Assembly: GCF_017916505.1 (NCBI RefSeq)
Contig: NZ_JAFMSZ010000001.1
Location: forward strand, 62,001-126,000
Length of the DNA: 64,000 nucleotides
From: Naasia sp. SYSU D00057
Lineage (GTDB): Bacteria > Actinomycetota > Actinomycetes > Actinomycetales > Microbacteriaceae
Direction: 5' to 3'
Under the pieces are notes generated by a model, which saw nothing but the letters and a program-made list of their open reading frames with translations, ran no database searches and was not told the origin of the DNA. The stretch's first letter is position 1. The number at the start of each line of letters is the position of its first letter. Below, in pieces: positions 8,444 through 17,563 of this stretch. The translations under genes were made by a program, and so were the position numbers.

Positions 8444-8913
8444 AGGATCCCCTTCCCCTTCGCCGCCTGCTCGACGCCGTCGACGACAGCGCCGAATGGC
8501 GTGGCCGCCCGATGGCCGTGCGGGCGCGGGTCCACGCGGAGCACCTCGCCGGCCTCGAGCACCTGCTTGGTGTCGCGGAGCACCGTGCGCACCGCGTCGG
8601 CGGGCGGCATGCCGGTGAGTCGCTTTAGCAGGGGCGCCGCCGCCGCGTCCGGCAGCATCCGGGCGGAGAGCTCGATGCCGCGCATGCCCGGAGCGGGCGC
8701 CGTCCTGATCTCGAGGGCTGGAGCGGCCGAGCGCAGCGGCTCGGGGTAGGCGTCCTCGGCGAGCCTCTCGGGAGAGGCCAGGACGGTGACCACGCGCCAG
8801 CGCTCCCCGGCATCCCTGCGGCGCCGCTCCAGGCGCGCGTGCACGCCGCGCCACGTCGCGACTCCGGCGAGCGCGACTCCGGCGAGAGCCGCCGCGCGTC
8901 CTGCTGCACCCAT
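8440..8913 (-). CDS. Membrane-anchored hypothetical protein paired with the dehydrogenase
   Basis: 157 residues. Residues 5-24 form a short Ala/Val-rich hydrophobic segment that could anchor the protein, followed by an Arg-rich stretch. The body carries RWRVVTVLASPERL, PAPGMRGIELSARM and DAVRTVLRDTKQVLEAGEVLR, a pattern that recurs in actinobacterial proteins encoded just before zinc alcohol dehydrogenases; a SRPBCC-like role has been guessed for such proteins but I see no proof. Stop and next start overlap (GTGA), so stoichiometric expression with the dehydrogenase is likely. Confidence 0.65.
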   Translation of the reverse strand: MGAAGRAAALAGVALAGVATWRGVHARLERRRRDAGERWRVVTVLASPERLAEDAYPEPLRSAAPALEIRTAPAPGMRGIELSARMLPDAAAAPLLKRLTGMPPADAVRTVLRDTKQVLEAGEVLRVDPRPHGHRAATPFGAVVDGVEQAAKGKGIL

Positions 8914-8980
8914 GTCGTCCGCCTTCCGGGCGGCGTCGGACGCGGCCCGATCTCACGCTAGGCGGCGGCGTCCTGGTGCG

Positions 8981-10249
8981 TCAGGGGTTTACATCCGGCC
9001 GCCGGCGCAGTCCGCGGCGCAGCCGCACGGCGCGGCAGCCGACGCCGACCAGCAGGACGGCGGCGCCCGCGGCGAGCCCGGCCGGAGGGACGGTGAGAGC
9101 GAGGAGCACGCAGCCGGCCGCGCCGATGACCTGCAGCACCCGCGGATACCGCCGGGCGCCGCCGGTCTGCCGGAACGCCGCCAGGTTCGCGACGAGGTAG
9201 TAGAGCAGCACTCCGAACGACGAGAAGCCGATGGCCGTGCGGAGGTCGGCGACGAGCAGCAGGAGGCAGGCGGCGGCCGCGACGGCGAGCTGCGCGCGGG
9301 CGGGCACCGCGGTGGCGGAGGAGACGGCGGCGAGCGGCGCGGGCAGGTCCCGCTCGCGCGCCATCGCGAGGACCGTCCGCCCGAGGCCCGCCGTGAGGGC
9401 GAGGAGGGAGCCGAGCGCGGCGACGGCGGCCGTGACCCCCAGGACGGGCACCGCCCATCCCCAGCCGGCCGCGTCCGCCGCGGCCTGCAGCGGCGCTGAG
9501 GAGCGGGCGAGACCGTCGGGGCCGAGGGCGAGCAGCAGCGTGACGGCGACGGTCGCATAGAGCAGCACCGTCGCGCCCAGCGCGAGCACGATGGCGCGCG
9601 GGATGGTGTGCGCCGGATCGCGCACCTCCTCGCCGAGCGTCGCGATCCGGGCGTAGCCGGCGAACGCGAAGAACAGCAAGCCGGCCGACTGGAGCACGCC
9701 GTAGGCGCCGCCGTCGAGCGCGCCCGGGTTCGCGACCGGTCCGCCTGCGGCTGCGGCGCCCGCGAGGATCGCGAGGATCACCCCCGCCACGGCGACCGTG
9801 ACGAGGACGCGCGCGGCGGCGGCCGTCCGGGTCACTCCGCGCAGGTTGACCGCCGTGACGCCGAGCACGGCGGCCACGCCGACCGCGCGCTCCCAGCCGG
9901 CGGGGGCGAGGTACACGCCCACGGTCAGTCCCATGGCGCCGACGCTGGCGGTCTTGCCGAGCACGAAGCTCCACCCGGCGAGGAACCCCCACCAGGGGCC
10001 GAGCTCGGCCCGGCCGTACGCATACGCGCCGCCCGACACGGGGTGGACGGCGGCGAGCTGGGCCGTGGAAGTCGCATTGCAGAACGCCACCAGGGCGGCG
10101 ATCGCGAGGCCCACCAGCAGCGCGGAGCCGGCCGCGGCGGCGGCCGGGGCGAAGGCGGTGTACACGCCGGCGCCGATCATCGAGGCGAGCCCGAGCACGA
10201 CCGCGTCCGCCGTGCCCAGCCGGCGCGCGAGCGGCGCGGCGAGACCCAT
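8981..10249 (-). CDS. APC-superfamily amino-acid permease
   Basis: A 422-residue polytopic membrane protein with about 11-12 hydrophobic helices. The N-terminal SMIGAGVYTAFAPAA and the following HPVSGGAYAYG motif are typical of APC-family transporters (substrate-binding TM1 break and TM3). It should import an amino acid or amine by proton or substrate antiport; which one cannot be read from the sequence. ATG 10249 was chosen because the preceding in-frame codons are hydrophilic and lie upstream of the conserved family N-terminus. Monocistronic, divergent from the kinase-GAF gene. Confidence 0.8.
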   Translation of the reverse strand: MGLAAPLARRLGTADAVVLGLASMIGAGVYTAFAPAAAAAGSALLVGLAIAALVAFCNATSTAQLAAVHPVSGGAYAYGRAELGPWWGFLAGWSFVLGKTASVGAMGLTVGVYLAPAGWERAVGVAAVLGVTAVNLRGVTRTAAAARVLVTVAVAGVILAILAGAAAAGGPVANPGALDGGAYGVLQSAGLLFFAFAGYARIATLGEEVRDPAHTIPRAIVLALGATVLLYATVAVTLLLALGPDGLARSSAPLQAAADAAGWGWAVPVLGVTAAVAALGSLLALTAGLGRTVLAMARERDLPAPLAAVSSATAVPARAQLAVAAAACLLLLVADLRTAIGFSSFGVLLYYLVANLAAFRQTGGARRYPRVLQVIGAAGCVLLALTVPPAGLAAGAAVLLVGVGCRAVRLRRGLRRRPDVNP

Positions 10250-10364
10250 GACCGCAGTCTCGCACAGCGCGGGGCGAGAGTCGGCGGATGCGGCCAGCCC
10301 CCGTGCGGGGCACACGGCTCCGGGGGAGGGCGTGCTTACACTGAACCGGACGAAGGGGGTGCCT

Positions 10365-11753
10365 GTGGGGGCAGCGACGGGCGAGGCGGGTTCGCTTCGC
10401 GGACGCTACCGCATGGGCGAGGTGATCGGACGCGGTGGGATGGCGGCGGTCGTGCAGGCGCGCGACGAGCTGCTCGGCCGTGACGTCGCCGTCAAGATCT
10501 TCCGGACCGGCGCGGCCGGCGAGGACGAGATCCGGCGTCAGCGCACCGAGGTCAAGCTGCTCGCGTCGCTCAGCCACCACAGCGTCGTCACCCTGCTCGA
10601 CGCGGGCGTCGACATCGACGACGACGGCTCGCCCCACATCTACCTCGTGATGGAGCTGGTGCGCGGGCCAGACCTCAAGGAGAGGCTCGCTCGGGGGCCG
10701 CTGTCGGCGCTCGAGATCGCGCAGATCGGCTACGACCTCGCGGAGGGCCTCGAATACCTGCACGTGGAGGGCGTCGTGCACCGCGACGTGAAGCCCGCCA
10801 ACATCCTCCTCGTCGAGCCGGGCAGCGGCCGGCTCGCCCGGGCGAAGCTCACCGACTTCGGCATCGCCGACCTCGAGGGCCGTGTGCCCTCCTCCGGTGA
10901 GCAGACCACCGGCACCGCCGCGTACCTCAGTCCCGAGCAGGCGCGCCGCGACCCGGTCACGGGCGCGAGCGACGTCTACTCGCTCGGGCTCGTCCTGCTC
11001 GAGTGCTTCACCGGCACCGTCGCCTTCCCCGGTGGGGTCGTCGAGTCGGCCCTGCGCCGTCTCACCGAGGACCCGGTCGTGCCCGACAGCGTGCCGCCCG
11101 CCTGGCGCGACGTGCTCACCGCGATGACCGCGCGCGACCCCGCCGACCGGCCGGGCGTCGCCGAGCTCGTCCTCACCCTCCGCCAGCTCGTGATGGCCGA
11201 GAGCGGGGTGCAGCCCGCCCTCGTCCCGCACCCGGCGCCGGCGGAGCAGGATCGCGAGGCCGCGCGGCTCTCCGCGGTGCACCGCTACGGCGTCCTCGAC
11301 ACGGCGCCTGAGCCCTCGTTCGACCGCCTGACCGCGCTCGCGGCGCGGGTGCTCGACGCGCCGGTGTCGATTCTCAGCATCGTCGACGCGGACCGCATCT
11401 GGTTCAAGTCGCACCACGGGATCGACCTCGATCAGATCGACCGCGACCCCGGGCTGTGCGCCTCGGCGATCCTGCAGGACGCGCCGTGGATCATCGAGGA
11501 TGCGCGGGTCGACCCGCGGGCGCAGGAAAATCCCCTGGTCACCGGCGAGTTCGGGTTGCAGTTCTACGCGGGCGTCCCGCTGCGCACGAGCGACGGGCAC
11601 AACCTCGGCACCCTCTGCGTGCTCGACTTCGAGCCGCGCGGGATCACCGACGACGAGGTCGCCACGCTGCAGGACCTCGCGAGCGTCGCCGTCACCGAGC
11701 TGGACCTGCGCATGGTGAGCGCCGGCGTCACCGCCCCGTTCGCGTCGCTCTGA
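10365..11753 (+). CDS. Soluble Ser/Thr protein kinase fused to a C-terminal GAF domain
   Basis: 462 residues. Residues about 13-270 form a Hanks-type kinase: glycine loop IGRGGMAAV, VAVK lysine, VVHRDVKPANIL catalytic loop, DFG in LTDFGIADLEG, and YLSPEQA. Residues about 300-455 form a GAF domain of the type normally joined to GGDEF or histidine-kinase modules (RLSAVHRYGVLDTAPEPSFD at the start, IWFKSHHG and AGVPLRTSDGHNLGTLCVLD inside). No membrane helix or PASTA repeat, so the input is probably a cytosolic ligand or redox state sensed by GAF. GTG 10365 follows AAGGGGG; GTG 10359 is an alternative. TACACT (10338-10343) is a likely -10. Confidence 0.82.
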   Translation: MGAATGEAGSLRGRYRMGEVIGRGGMAAVVQARDELLGRDVAVKIFRTGAAGEDEIRRQRTEVKLLASLSHHSVVTLLDAGVDIDDDGSPHIYLVMELVRGPDLKERLARGPLSALEIAQIGYDLAEGLEYLHVEGVVHRDVKPANILLVEPGSGRLARAKLTDFGIADLEGRVPSSGEQTTGTAAYLSPEQARRDPVTGASDVYSLGLVLLECFTGTVAFPGGVVESALRRLTEDPVVPDSVPPAWRDVLTAMTARDPADRPGVAELVLTLRQLVMAESGVQPALVPHPAPAEQDREAARLSAVHRYGVLDTAPEPSFDRLTALAARVLDAPVSILSIVDADRIWFKSHHGIDLDQIDRDPGLCASAILQDAPWIIEDARVDPRAQENPLVTGEFGLQFYAGVPLRTSDGHNLGTLCVLDFEPRGITDDEVATLQDLASVAVTELDLRMVSAGVTAPFASL

Positions 11754-11796
11754 GGCACGAACCCGCGCCGGTGGCGCCCGGGGCGCCGGGCCGGGG

Positions 11797-12237
11797 TCAG
11801 TCCCCGACGGGAGTGAGCACGAAGACGGGGATCTCCCGATCCGTGCGGGTCGCGTACCCGGCGTAGTCCGGCCAGGTGGCGACGGCACGCTCCCACCAGA
11901 TCTCGCGCTCCTCGCCCGTGGCGATGCGGGCGAGGTAGTCCTTCGTCACGGCGCCGTCCTGCAGCTCGACTAGCGGGTGGGCGACCAGGTTGTAGTACCA
12001 GACCGGGTGCTCGGGGGCTCCGCCCTTCGACGCGACGACGGCGTACTCGCCGTCGTGCTCGACCCGCATGAGCGGCGTCTTGCGGAGCTTGCCCGACTTC
12101 GCCCCCACCGAGGTGAGCAGGATGATGGGCCGGCCGCGCAGCGTGTTGCCCTCGGCGCCCCTCGTCCTCTCGAACAGCTCGGCCTGCTCGCGCGCCCAGT
12201 CGGACGGGCTCGGTGCGTACTCTCCAGTCAGTGGCAT
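11797..12237 (-). CDS. Deazaflavin (F420)-dependent nitroreductase-family protein
   Basis: 146 residues matching the Ddn/PNPOx-like split-barrel family: [39 protein letters not shown], the [17 protein letters not shown] core, and [10 protein letters not shown]. The family uses reduced F420 (sometimes flavin or heme) and acts on quinones or nitro compounds. ATG 12237 is the first Met before the conserved region. It is followed after 43 bp by the stop of the convergent kinase gene; the glycosyltransferase lies directly upstream on the same strand. Substrate unknown. Confidence 0.78.
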   Translation of the reverse strand: MPLTGEYAPSPSDWAREQAELFERTRGAEGNTLRGRPIILLTSVGAKSGKLRKTPLMRVEHDGEYAVVASKGGAPEHPVWYYNLVAHPLVELQDGAVTKDYLARIATGEEREIWWERAVATWPDYAGYATRTDREIPVFVLTPVGD

Positions 12238-12265
12238 ACCAGGGCCAACCGGCTCCCGCCGCCCG

Positions 12266-13009
12266 TCATTCCCGAACGGCTGACCGGTTTCGGATCCGCC
12301 GCGCCCATCGGTACGGCGGGTACTCCTCGGGCCAGTGCAGCGTGAGCGAGCGCATGCCGCGGCGGAAGCGCCGCCGCAGCGCGGCCCGGTCCCGGAACGG
12401 GCGGCTCGAGATGCCGACCACGAGGCTGCGGTCCCAGCGGATGCGGTGGCCCGTGCCGAGGTGCACCGCGAGGTCGAGGTCGTCGTGGATCTCCGGATCG
12501 TCGCGGTGGACGTCCTCCCGCACGGCCAGCCACGCGCTGCGCCGCATCCCGAGGTTCGAGCCGAACAGCGGAGCGTGCCCCAGTGCGAGGCCGGTGGTCG
12601 CCACGTAGGCGCCGAGATAGAGCGCGGAGAAGAGCCGGGAGAGGCGCGCGAGGCGCGCCGGGACGTCGTAGAACCGGCCGGGACCGGTGACCGCGTCCAC
12701 GTCCGCCAGCCCGGCGAGCACCCGCTCGGTCCAGTCGCGGGGGAGCCGGCTGTCGGCGTCGCAGCGCGCGACGACATCCCCTGTCGCCGCGTCGTAGCCC
12801 GTGCTCGCGGCCGCCGGGATGCCGGGCCTCGGCTCGGGGACGACGCGGGCGCCGAAGCGCCGGGCGACCTCCGCCGAGTCGTCCGTGCTGCCGTTGTCGA
12901 CGACCACGATCTCGTCCGGCGCGCGCGTCTGTGCCGCCAGGTCGCGGAGGCACCGCTCGAGGGGCACCGCGTCGTCCTTCACCGGGATGACGACCGAAAG
13001 GGTGAGCAT
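12266..13009 (-). CDS. Family 2 glycosyltransferase
   Basis: A GT-A fold glycosyltransferase of 247 residues. The N-terminal [24 protein letters not shown] and the DxD-type RCDADSRLP motif bind the nucleotide sugar and metal. There is no clear C-terminal membrane pair, though [19 protein letters not shown] is hydrophobic and may contact the membrane. ATG 13009 starts exactly at the conserved strand; an in-frame TTG at 13066 would add 19 residues with no family support. Acceptor unknown; a role in envelope glycans or glycolipids is an inference from the family. Confidence 0.75.
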   Translation of the reverse strand: MLTLSVVIPVKDDAVPLERCLRDLAAQTRAPDEIVVVDNGSTDDSAEVARRFGARVVPEPRPGIPAAASTGYDAATGDVVARCDADSRLPRDWTERVLAGLADVDAVTGPGRFYDVPARLARLSRLFSALYLGAYVATTGLALGHAPLFGSNLGMRRSAWLAVREDVHRDDPEIHDDLDLAVHLGTGHRIRWDRSLVVGISSRPFRDRAALRRRFRRGMRSLTLHWPEEYPPYRWARRIRNRSAVRE

Positions 13010-13094
13010 TCCTCGCCCCGGAGAGGAGAGCCCTTCCAGCCTCGTCCGCCGTCCCCCCACGGTCAAGGTCCTACCACGGCTCCGGGCCCCGACC

Positions 13095-13100
13095 TAGCGT
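13095..13100 (+). promoter_or_regulatory. -10 element for Mn catalase
   Basis: TAGCGT within CCTAGCGT, the same -10 form seen before several other genes here. It would start a transcript near 13107 with a leader of about 30 nt. No clear -35. Confidence 0.4.
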
Positions 13101-13136
13101 CGAAGCGACCCACCCGCTCGAGAGAAAAGGAACCGC

Positions 13137-14018
13137 ATGTACTTCCATCGACAGGAACTGCAGCACAAGGCGTCCCCGGACAAGCCGGACGCGCTCTTCG
13201 CGCGCCGGCTGCAGGAGGTGCTCGGCGGGCAGTACGGCGAGATCACCGTCGCGCTGCAGTACGGCTTCCAGGCGTGGAACTCGCACATCCCCGGCAAGTA
13301 CCGCGACCTGCTCTTCGGCATCGGTGCCGAGGAGATGGGCCACGTCGAGATGCTCGCCGTCATGATCGCCCAGCTGCTCGAGAAGGCGCCCATCCAGGCC
13401 GCCGAGGACGCCGCGAAGGCCGACCCTGTGCTCGGCGCCGTCATGGGGGGCATGGACGTCCAGCACGCCATCGTCGCCGGTGCGGGAGCCCGCGCGGTCG
13501 ACAGCAACGGCAACCCGTGGCAGGGCTCGTACATCACCGCGAGCGGCAACATGCTCGCCGACTTCACGGCCAACGCGAACGCGGAGATGCAGGGCAGGCT
13601 GCAGGTCGCGCGGCTCTACCACATGACCGACGACCACGGCGTGCGCGACCTGCTGTCCTTCCTGCTGGCCCGCGACACCATGCACCAGAACCAATGGGTG
13701 CGCGCCACGCAGGAGCTGCGCGAGGACGGGCTCGAGGTGCTGCCCGTGCCGAGCAACTTCCCCATCTCGAAGGAGGACCGGGACGTGTCCTACGAGTACA
13801 TCAACTTCTCGGACGGCCAGCAGGCGGCGGAGGGATCCTGGGCCAAGGGTCCGACGCCCGACGGCCACGGCGAGTTCTCCTACCGCGCCGAGCCGCAGGC
13901 GGGGGTGCCGATGCCGCCGCCCACCCGCCCGGACGGCCGCTTCTACGGCACCGACGACAAGCCCAACATCGTCGAGAAGACGATGGGCGCGGTGAAGGAC
14001 GCGGTCGAGAAGAAGTAG
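13137..14018 (+). CDS. Manganese (non-heme) catalase
   Basis: Dimanganese catalase, 293 residues, which splits hydrogen peroxide without heme. The four-helix ferritin-like core is visible: Glu in GGQYGEITVALQYGFQ (near residue 36), EEMGHVEMLAVMI (Glu/His pair near residues 70-73), and a second pair in NANAEMQGRLQVARLYHMTDD. The C-terminal extension, rich in Pro/Gly with the DGHGEFSYRAEP stretch, is typical of actinobacterial and Bacillus KatN proteins. ATG 13137 follows AAAGGA with good spacing. It is closed by a strong terminator at 14031-14062, so it is monocistronic, probably a stress or stationary-phase gene. Confidence 0.92.
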   Translation: MYFHRQELQHKASPDKPDALFARRLQEVLGGQYGEITVALQYGFQAWNSHIPGKYRDLLFGIGAEEMGHVEMLAVMIAQLLEKAPIQAAEDAAKADPVLGAVMGGMDVQHAIVAGAGARAVDSNGNPWQGSYITASGNMLADFTANANAEMQGRLQVARLYHMTDDHGVRDLLSFLLARDTMHQNQWVRATQELREDGLEVLPVPSNFPISKEDRDVSYEYINFSDGQQAAEGSWAKGPTPDGHGEFSYRAEPQAGVPMPPPTRPDGRFYGTDDKPNIVEKTMGAVKDAVEKK

Positions 14019-14030
14019 CGCACGCACGAC

Positions 14031-14062
14031 GAAGGGCCCCCGCCATCCGGCGGGGGCCCTTC
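14031..14062. terminator. Intrinsic terminator between Mn catalase and cold-shock gene
   Basis: A perfect 14-bp stem (14031-14044 with 14049-14062) around an ATCC loop, starting GAAGGGCCC. It lies between convergent genes and can serve both; the U-tract is poor, as usual in actinobacteria. Confidence 0.85.
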
Positions 14063-14078
14063 GCTTGTCAGGAGCAGG

Positions 14079-14285
14079 TCAGCTGATGACGTGGATGTTC
14101 GAGGCCTGGGGGCCCTTGGCGCCCGCCACGATCTCGAACTCCACGCGCTGGTTCTCGTCCAGCGAGCGGAAGCCCCGCGCGTCGATGGCGGAGTGGTGCG
14201 CGAACACGTCGGCGCCTCCGTCGTCGGGGGCGATGAAGCCGAAGCCCTTTTCGGCGTTGAACCACTTCACGGTGCCAGTCGGCAT
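14079..14285 (-). CDS. Cold-shock protein (CspA family)
   Basis: 68-residue single-strand nucleic-acid-binding protein and RNA chaperone. Both RNP motifs are present: KGFGFIAPD (RNP1) and DVFAHHSAI (RNP2), after the family start [13 protein letters not shown] 14285 fits the canonical start; the upstream in-frame extension is Arg/Glu-rich leader sequence. The gene has more than 100 bp of non-coding sequence upstream, in keeping with the long structured leaders of csp mRNAs, but I cannot fix its promoter. Confidence 0.93.
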   Translation of the reverse strand: MPTGTVKWFNAEKGFGFIAPDDGGADVFAHHSAIDARGFRSLDENQRVEFEIVAGAKGPQASNIHVIS

Positions 14286-14479
14286 CTCGTTCTCTTTCTC
14301 TTCCTCGGTGCGACGACGCGCTTTTCGCGACGCCCATGTCACGCTGTCGTTCTCGCGATCCGAGGATGCCGACGAGCGGCAGCCGGAAATGCAAACTCAC
14401 AACACAACTACAGAGGACAGGCTATACCGCTCCCTGCCGAGCGGAAGGGGTTGCGAAGAACTCTCCCAGTTCTCTCCTC

Positions 14480-14553
14480 CGCCGAGCGCGCCCCGGAACA
14501 CCGAGTGCACCCTGGGCACGGGGTGCACTCGGTGCTCCAGGGAGCACTCGGCG
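14480..14553. repeat. Palindromic intergenic repeat, copy A
   Basis: Two arms of about 32 bp (14481-14512 and 14521-14552) form a long imperfect hairpin; each arm carries two GAGTGC/GAGCGC-type blocks, e.g. CACCGAGTGCACCC facing GGGTGCACTCGGTG. Related elements occur at 22138, 41121 and 53305. The rest of 14286-14693, between the divergent csp and FHA genes, shows only weak promoter-like stretches (a TTAACT near 14649). Confidence 0.8.
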
Positions 14554-14693
14554 AAAGGGACAGGGTGAGTGCCGCGCAACGGGGGCGCGCAAGGCCCGGA
14601 AACGGGGGACATCGGCGCGTCGCGCCGCGCATCGGGACTTCCGATGGGTTAACTGCCCCCCGTCGGCCTCATCCCGAAAGAAGGTGGCACAAC

Positions 14694-15584
14694 ATGACCG
14701 CGACCCCGCTCACCCTCGACGAGGGCACGGACGTGCGCCCCGTCACGCCTGTCGCAGAAGCCCAGGAAGTCCTTCCGTCCCGCCGTCGCCAGCGCGAGAC
14801 GGAGCGCTCCGGTGGTGCGGAGGACCGCATCCCCGCTCTCGCCGCTCTCGACTCGGCCACGGAGTTCGTGCTCGTCGTCCGCGACGGCGACACGCTGCGC
14901 GTGTTCTCGGAGGGCGGTCTCGTCGCTCAGGACTCGGACGGCGTGACCATCGAGGCCGGCATCGCCGGCCGTGAGGTGGAGGCGCCGCTGCCGCTGCGCG
15001 TCGCGTCGCCCGCCGCCATCGAGGACGAGTCGGCCGCCGCAGCCCAGGAGACCACGGTGCCGGTGGCGCCGGCGGAGGTCGAGACGACGGAGGAGGACGC
15101 CGAGGATCTCTTCGAGTCGCTGCTCGAGTTCGGCGAGACGAGCCGGGTGCCCGGCTTCGTCCGCGGCAGCATCCTCCCGGAGGAGCCGCTCGACGAGAAC
15201 GAGGACGAGGCCGAAGAGCTCGACCCCGCCGAGTCGCCGGAGGCGTACCTCAGCCTCGCGATCGTCCTGCCCGACGGCCGGCGCGTCGCCGCCGACCACA
15301 CCGTGCTGCTCGGCCGCAGCCCGTCGGCCCGCGCCGACGACCCGGAGGCGGAGGCGATCGCCCTCGACTCCTCGCTCACCGACATCTCCCGCAACCACCT
15401 CGAGCTGAGGGCGGAGGGCGACAGCGTGTTCGCCCGCGACCTCGACTCGACGAACGGCACGGTGCTCACGCGCCGGGGCCAGCAGCCGCGGCTCATCCCG
15501 ACGGATGAGGCTCTCCGGGTCCTCCCCGGCGACTCCCTCAACCTGGGCGGCTCGGCGACCATCGAGATCGAGGGCCTCCGCTAG
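14694..15584 (+). CDS. FHA-domain protein with acidic, disordered middle
   Basis: 296 residues. The C-terminal third (about 180-290) is a forkhead-associated phosphothreonine-binding domain: the VLLGRSPSA loop, SLTDISRNHLEL with the conserved Ser/Arg/Asn-His, and LDSTNGTVL. The N-terminal part is soluble, with an ELVLVVRDG-like strand region (near residue 60) and then a long Glu/Asp/Ala-rich linker that is probably disordered and may be phosphorylated. ATG 14694 follows AAGGTGG. Partner is likely one of the Ser/Thr kinases (10.4 or 53.4 kb), but this is inference. Terminated by 15594-15631. Confidence 0.8.
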   Translation: MTATPLTLDEGTDVRPVTPVAEAQEVLPSRRRQRETERSGGAEDRIPALAALDSATEFVLVVRDGDTLRVFSEGGLVAQDSDGVTIEAGIAGREVEAPLPLRVASPAAIEDESAAAAQETTVPVAPAEVETTEEDAEDLFESLLEFGETSRVPGFVRGSILPEEPLDENEDEAEELDPAESPEAYLSLAIVLPDGRRVAADHTVLLGRSPSARADDPEAEAIALDSSLTDISRNHLELRAEGDSVFARDLDSTNGTVLTRRGQQPRLIPTDEALRVLPGDSLNLGGSATIEIEGLR

Positions 15585-15593
15585 GACACAGCA

Positions 15594-15631
15594 CGACGAA
15601 GGGACCGCGGCACGCCGCGGTCCCTTCGTCG
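15594..15631. terminator. Bidirectional intrinsic terminator
   Basis: A perfect 17-bp stem (15594-15610 with 15615-15631) with a CACG loop, CGACGAAGGG at its base, followed by GTTT. It separates the convergent FHA and FKBP genes. Confidence 0.88.
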
Positions 15632-15667
15632 TTTCGTGCACACCCGGATCACCGGGAGGAGCGGCTC

Positions 15668-16645
15668 CTAGTTGACCGCGAGGATGTCGATCACGAAGAC
15701 GAGGGTCTTGCCGGCCAGCGCATTCGTGCTGTCGGCCGCCGCCTCGCCGTAGCCGAGCGCCGGCGGGATGACGGCGAGCACCTGCGAGCCGACCGTCTGG
15801 CCGGCGATCGCGCTGGAGAAGCCGGGCACGACCGCGCCGAGCGAGAACGAGGTGGGCGTCTGCCCCCAGCTCTGGTCGAACACCTCGCCGGTGTCCCACT
15901 GCACGCCCTGGTACTGCACCGTGACGGTCGCCCCTTCGGGCACGGCCTCGCCGTCGCCCTTCTTCAGCACCGCGACCTGCAGCTCGGCGGGCGGGTCGGT
16001 GCTCGGGATCGCCACCGTCGGCGCGCCGTCCTCGGCGAGCGTCACCTGGGGGAGTCCCTCCGGCGCGGCCTCCTCGGTGCCCCACGCCTTGGTGGGCACG
16101 AGCGACTGGATGTCCATGACGACGACGAGCGACTGCTCGGCCGTGATGCCGAGGCTCTCGTTGCCGGTGTCGCCGAAGGCGTCGGCGGGCGGGATGACGG
16201 AGACGACGCGGGAGCCGACCGACGCGCAGCCGATCGTCTTCGCGAGGCCGGCGAGGTACATGCCGGCGTCGGCGCTGAAGACCTCGGTGGGGGCGCCGTC
16301 GAAGCCGGCGCTCGCGAGCAGCGCCGAGTTCTCGCCGTTGTAGAGCGTGTACGCGACCTCGACGGTGGAGCCCGGCTCCACCTCGTCGCCCGACCCCTCG
16401 ATGACGGTCGTGCGCTCGGTGGTGTCGGCGCCGATGCCGCCGTCGAAGCTCACCTGCGGTGTTGCGCCGAAGTCGCCGCTGACGTCGACGGCCTCGGATG
16501 CGGAGCCCGACTCGGCGGAGCAGACGTCGACCGCGGAGGCGTCGGTCGCCGGGGTCGTGCTGGTCGCGTCGGGGGCGTCGGACGAGCACCCGGTGAGCGC
16601 GGCGAGGATCACCGCGGCGGAGACGAGGGGGAGAGTGCGGCGCAC
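15668..16645 (-). CDS. Lipoprotein with two FKBP-type prolyl isomerase domains
   Basis: 325 residues, GTG start. Signal peptide with lipobox LTGC (Cys 20), so it is lipid-anchored outside the cell membrane. A Thr/Ala/Asp-rich spacer leads into two FKBP-like modules: a degenerate one (about 90-185) and a better kept one (about 215-325) with VQYQGVQWDTGEVFDQSW, VVPGFSSAIAGQ and AVIPPALGYG. It should assist folding of exported proteins at Xaa-Pro bonds. The first domain lacks several aromatic pocket residues and may only bind. Confidence 0.85.
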   Translation of the reverse strand: MRRTLPLVSAAVILAALTGCSSDAPDATSTTPATDASAVDVCSAESGSASEAVDVSGDFGATPQVSFDGGIGADTTERTTVIEGSGDEVEPGSTVEVAYTLYNGENSALLASAGFDGAPTEVFSADAGMYLAGLAKTIGCASVGSRVVSVIPPADAFGDTGNESLGITAEQSLVVVMDIQSLVPTKAWGTEEAAPEGLPQVTLAEDGAPTVAIPSTDPPAELQVAVLKKGDGEAVPEGATVTVQYQGVQWDTGEVFDQSWGQTPTSFSLGAVVPGFSSAIAGQTVGSQVLAVIPPALGYGEAAADSTNALAGKTLVFVIDILAVN

Positions 16646-16677
16646 GACGGCCTTTCAACTGCGGAAGCGGAACCCCG

Positions 16678-17490
16678 TCACGCTACCTGCTGCCGGCTAG
16701 GTTTTCGCCCTGTGCCGCCTCTGCGCCTGCCCAGCACGACGGTCGCGTCGAGGCGCTCCGACCGGACGGAGCGGGGGCGGAGTCCCGCCTCGACGAGGAT
16801 CGCGGCGGTCGCCGGAGCCTGCTGCTCGCTGGTCTCGAACAGCACCACGCCGCCCGGGGCGAGCCAGTCCCGGCCCTCCCGCGCTATCCGCCGCTGCAGC
16901 TCGAGCCCGTCCGCTCCGCCGTCGAGCGCCGCGTGCTCCTCGTGCAGCCGCGCCTCCGGCGGCATGAGGGCGATGCGCTCGGTCGGCACGTACGGCGCGT
17001 TGGCCGCGAGGACGTCGATGCGGCCGCGCAGGGAACCGGGGAGCGCGGCGTAGAGGTCGCCCGTGTGCACGGCCGCGGTGGGGGGCAGGTTGCGGCGGGC
17101 GCAAGCGGTCGCGGCGGGGTCGAGGTCGGCCGCGTGGAGCTCGATCCCCGGCACGTCCGCGGCGAGCACGGTCGCCACGGCGCCGACGCCGCAGCAGAGG
17201 TCGAGCACCACATCGCCGGCGTGCGCGACCCGGACCGCCTCGCGCGCGAGCAGCTCGGTGCGCCGCCGGGGCACGAAGACGCCGGGCGCGACCGCGAGTC
17301 GCCGGCCGCGGAACTCGGCCCAGCCGAGCACGTACTCGAGCGGCTCCCCGGCGATCCGGCGACCGGTGAGCGCCTCGAGCGCCGCCTCGGACGGCGCCGC
17401 CCCGCGGAGCAGCCGTGCCTCGTCCTCCGCGAAGACGCAGCCCGCGTCGCGGAGGCGGCGGACCAGGGGATCGGGGGCGGGCGACGGCAA
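16678..17490 (-). CDS. HemK/PrmC-family protein N5-glutamine methyltransferase
   Basis: About 270 residues. An N-terminal helical segment and PLEYVLGWAEFRG, then the class I SAM-binding fold (VVLDLCCGVGAVATVLA near residue 110) and the motif NAPYVP in place of the NPPY of PrmC. This NAPY variant is typical of the second HemK-like protein of actinobacteria, annotated as putative protein N5-glutamine methyltransferase; its target need not be release factors. The start is uncertain: TTG 17490 lies seven bases after a TAGTGT -10-like hexamer, so a leaderless start is possible. Divergent from the amine oxidase gene. Confidence 0.75.
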   Translation of the reverse strand: MPSPAPDPLVRRLRDAGCVFAEDEARLLRGAAPSEAALEALTGRRIAGEPLEYVLGWAEFRGRRLAVAPGVFVPRRRTELLAREAVRVAHAGDVVLDLCCGVGAVATVLAADVPGIELHAADLDPAATACARRNLPPTAAVHTGDLYAALPGSLRGRIDVLAANAPYVPTERIALMPPEARLHEEHAALDGGADGLELQRRIAREGRDWLAPGGVVLFETSEQQAPATAAILVEAGLRPRSVRSERLDATVVLGRRRGGTGRKPSRQQVA

Positions 17491-17563
17491 CCGGGCAACA
17501 CTATCGGCCGCCCCTGCCGTCGTGCCGTTCCGGGCGGGAGCACGCCCTAGGCTGAGCCCCAGC

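Noticed and set aside
16678-17490. PrmC, the release-factor methyltransferase proper
   Set aside because: The NAPY motif and its location away from prfA fit the second HemK-like family better.
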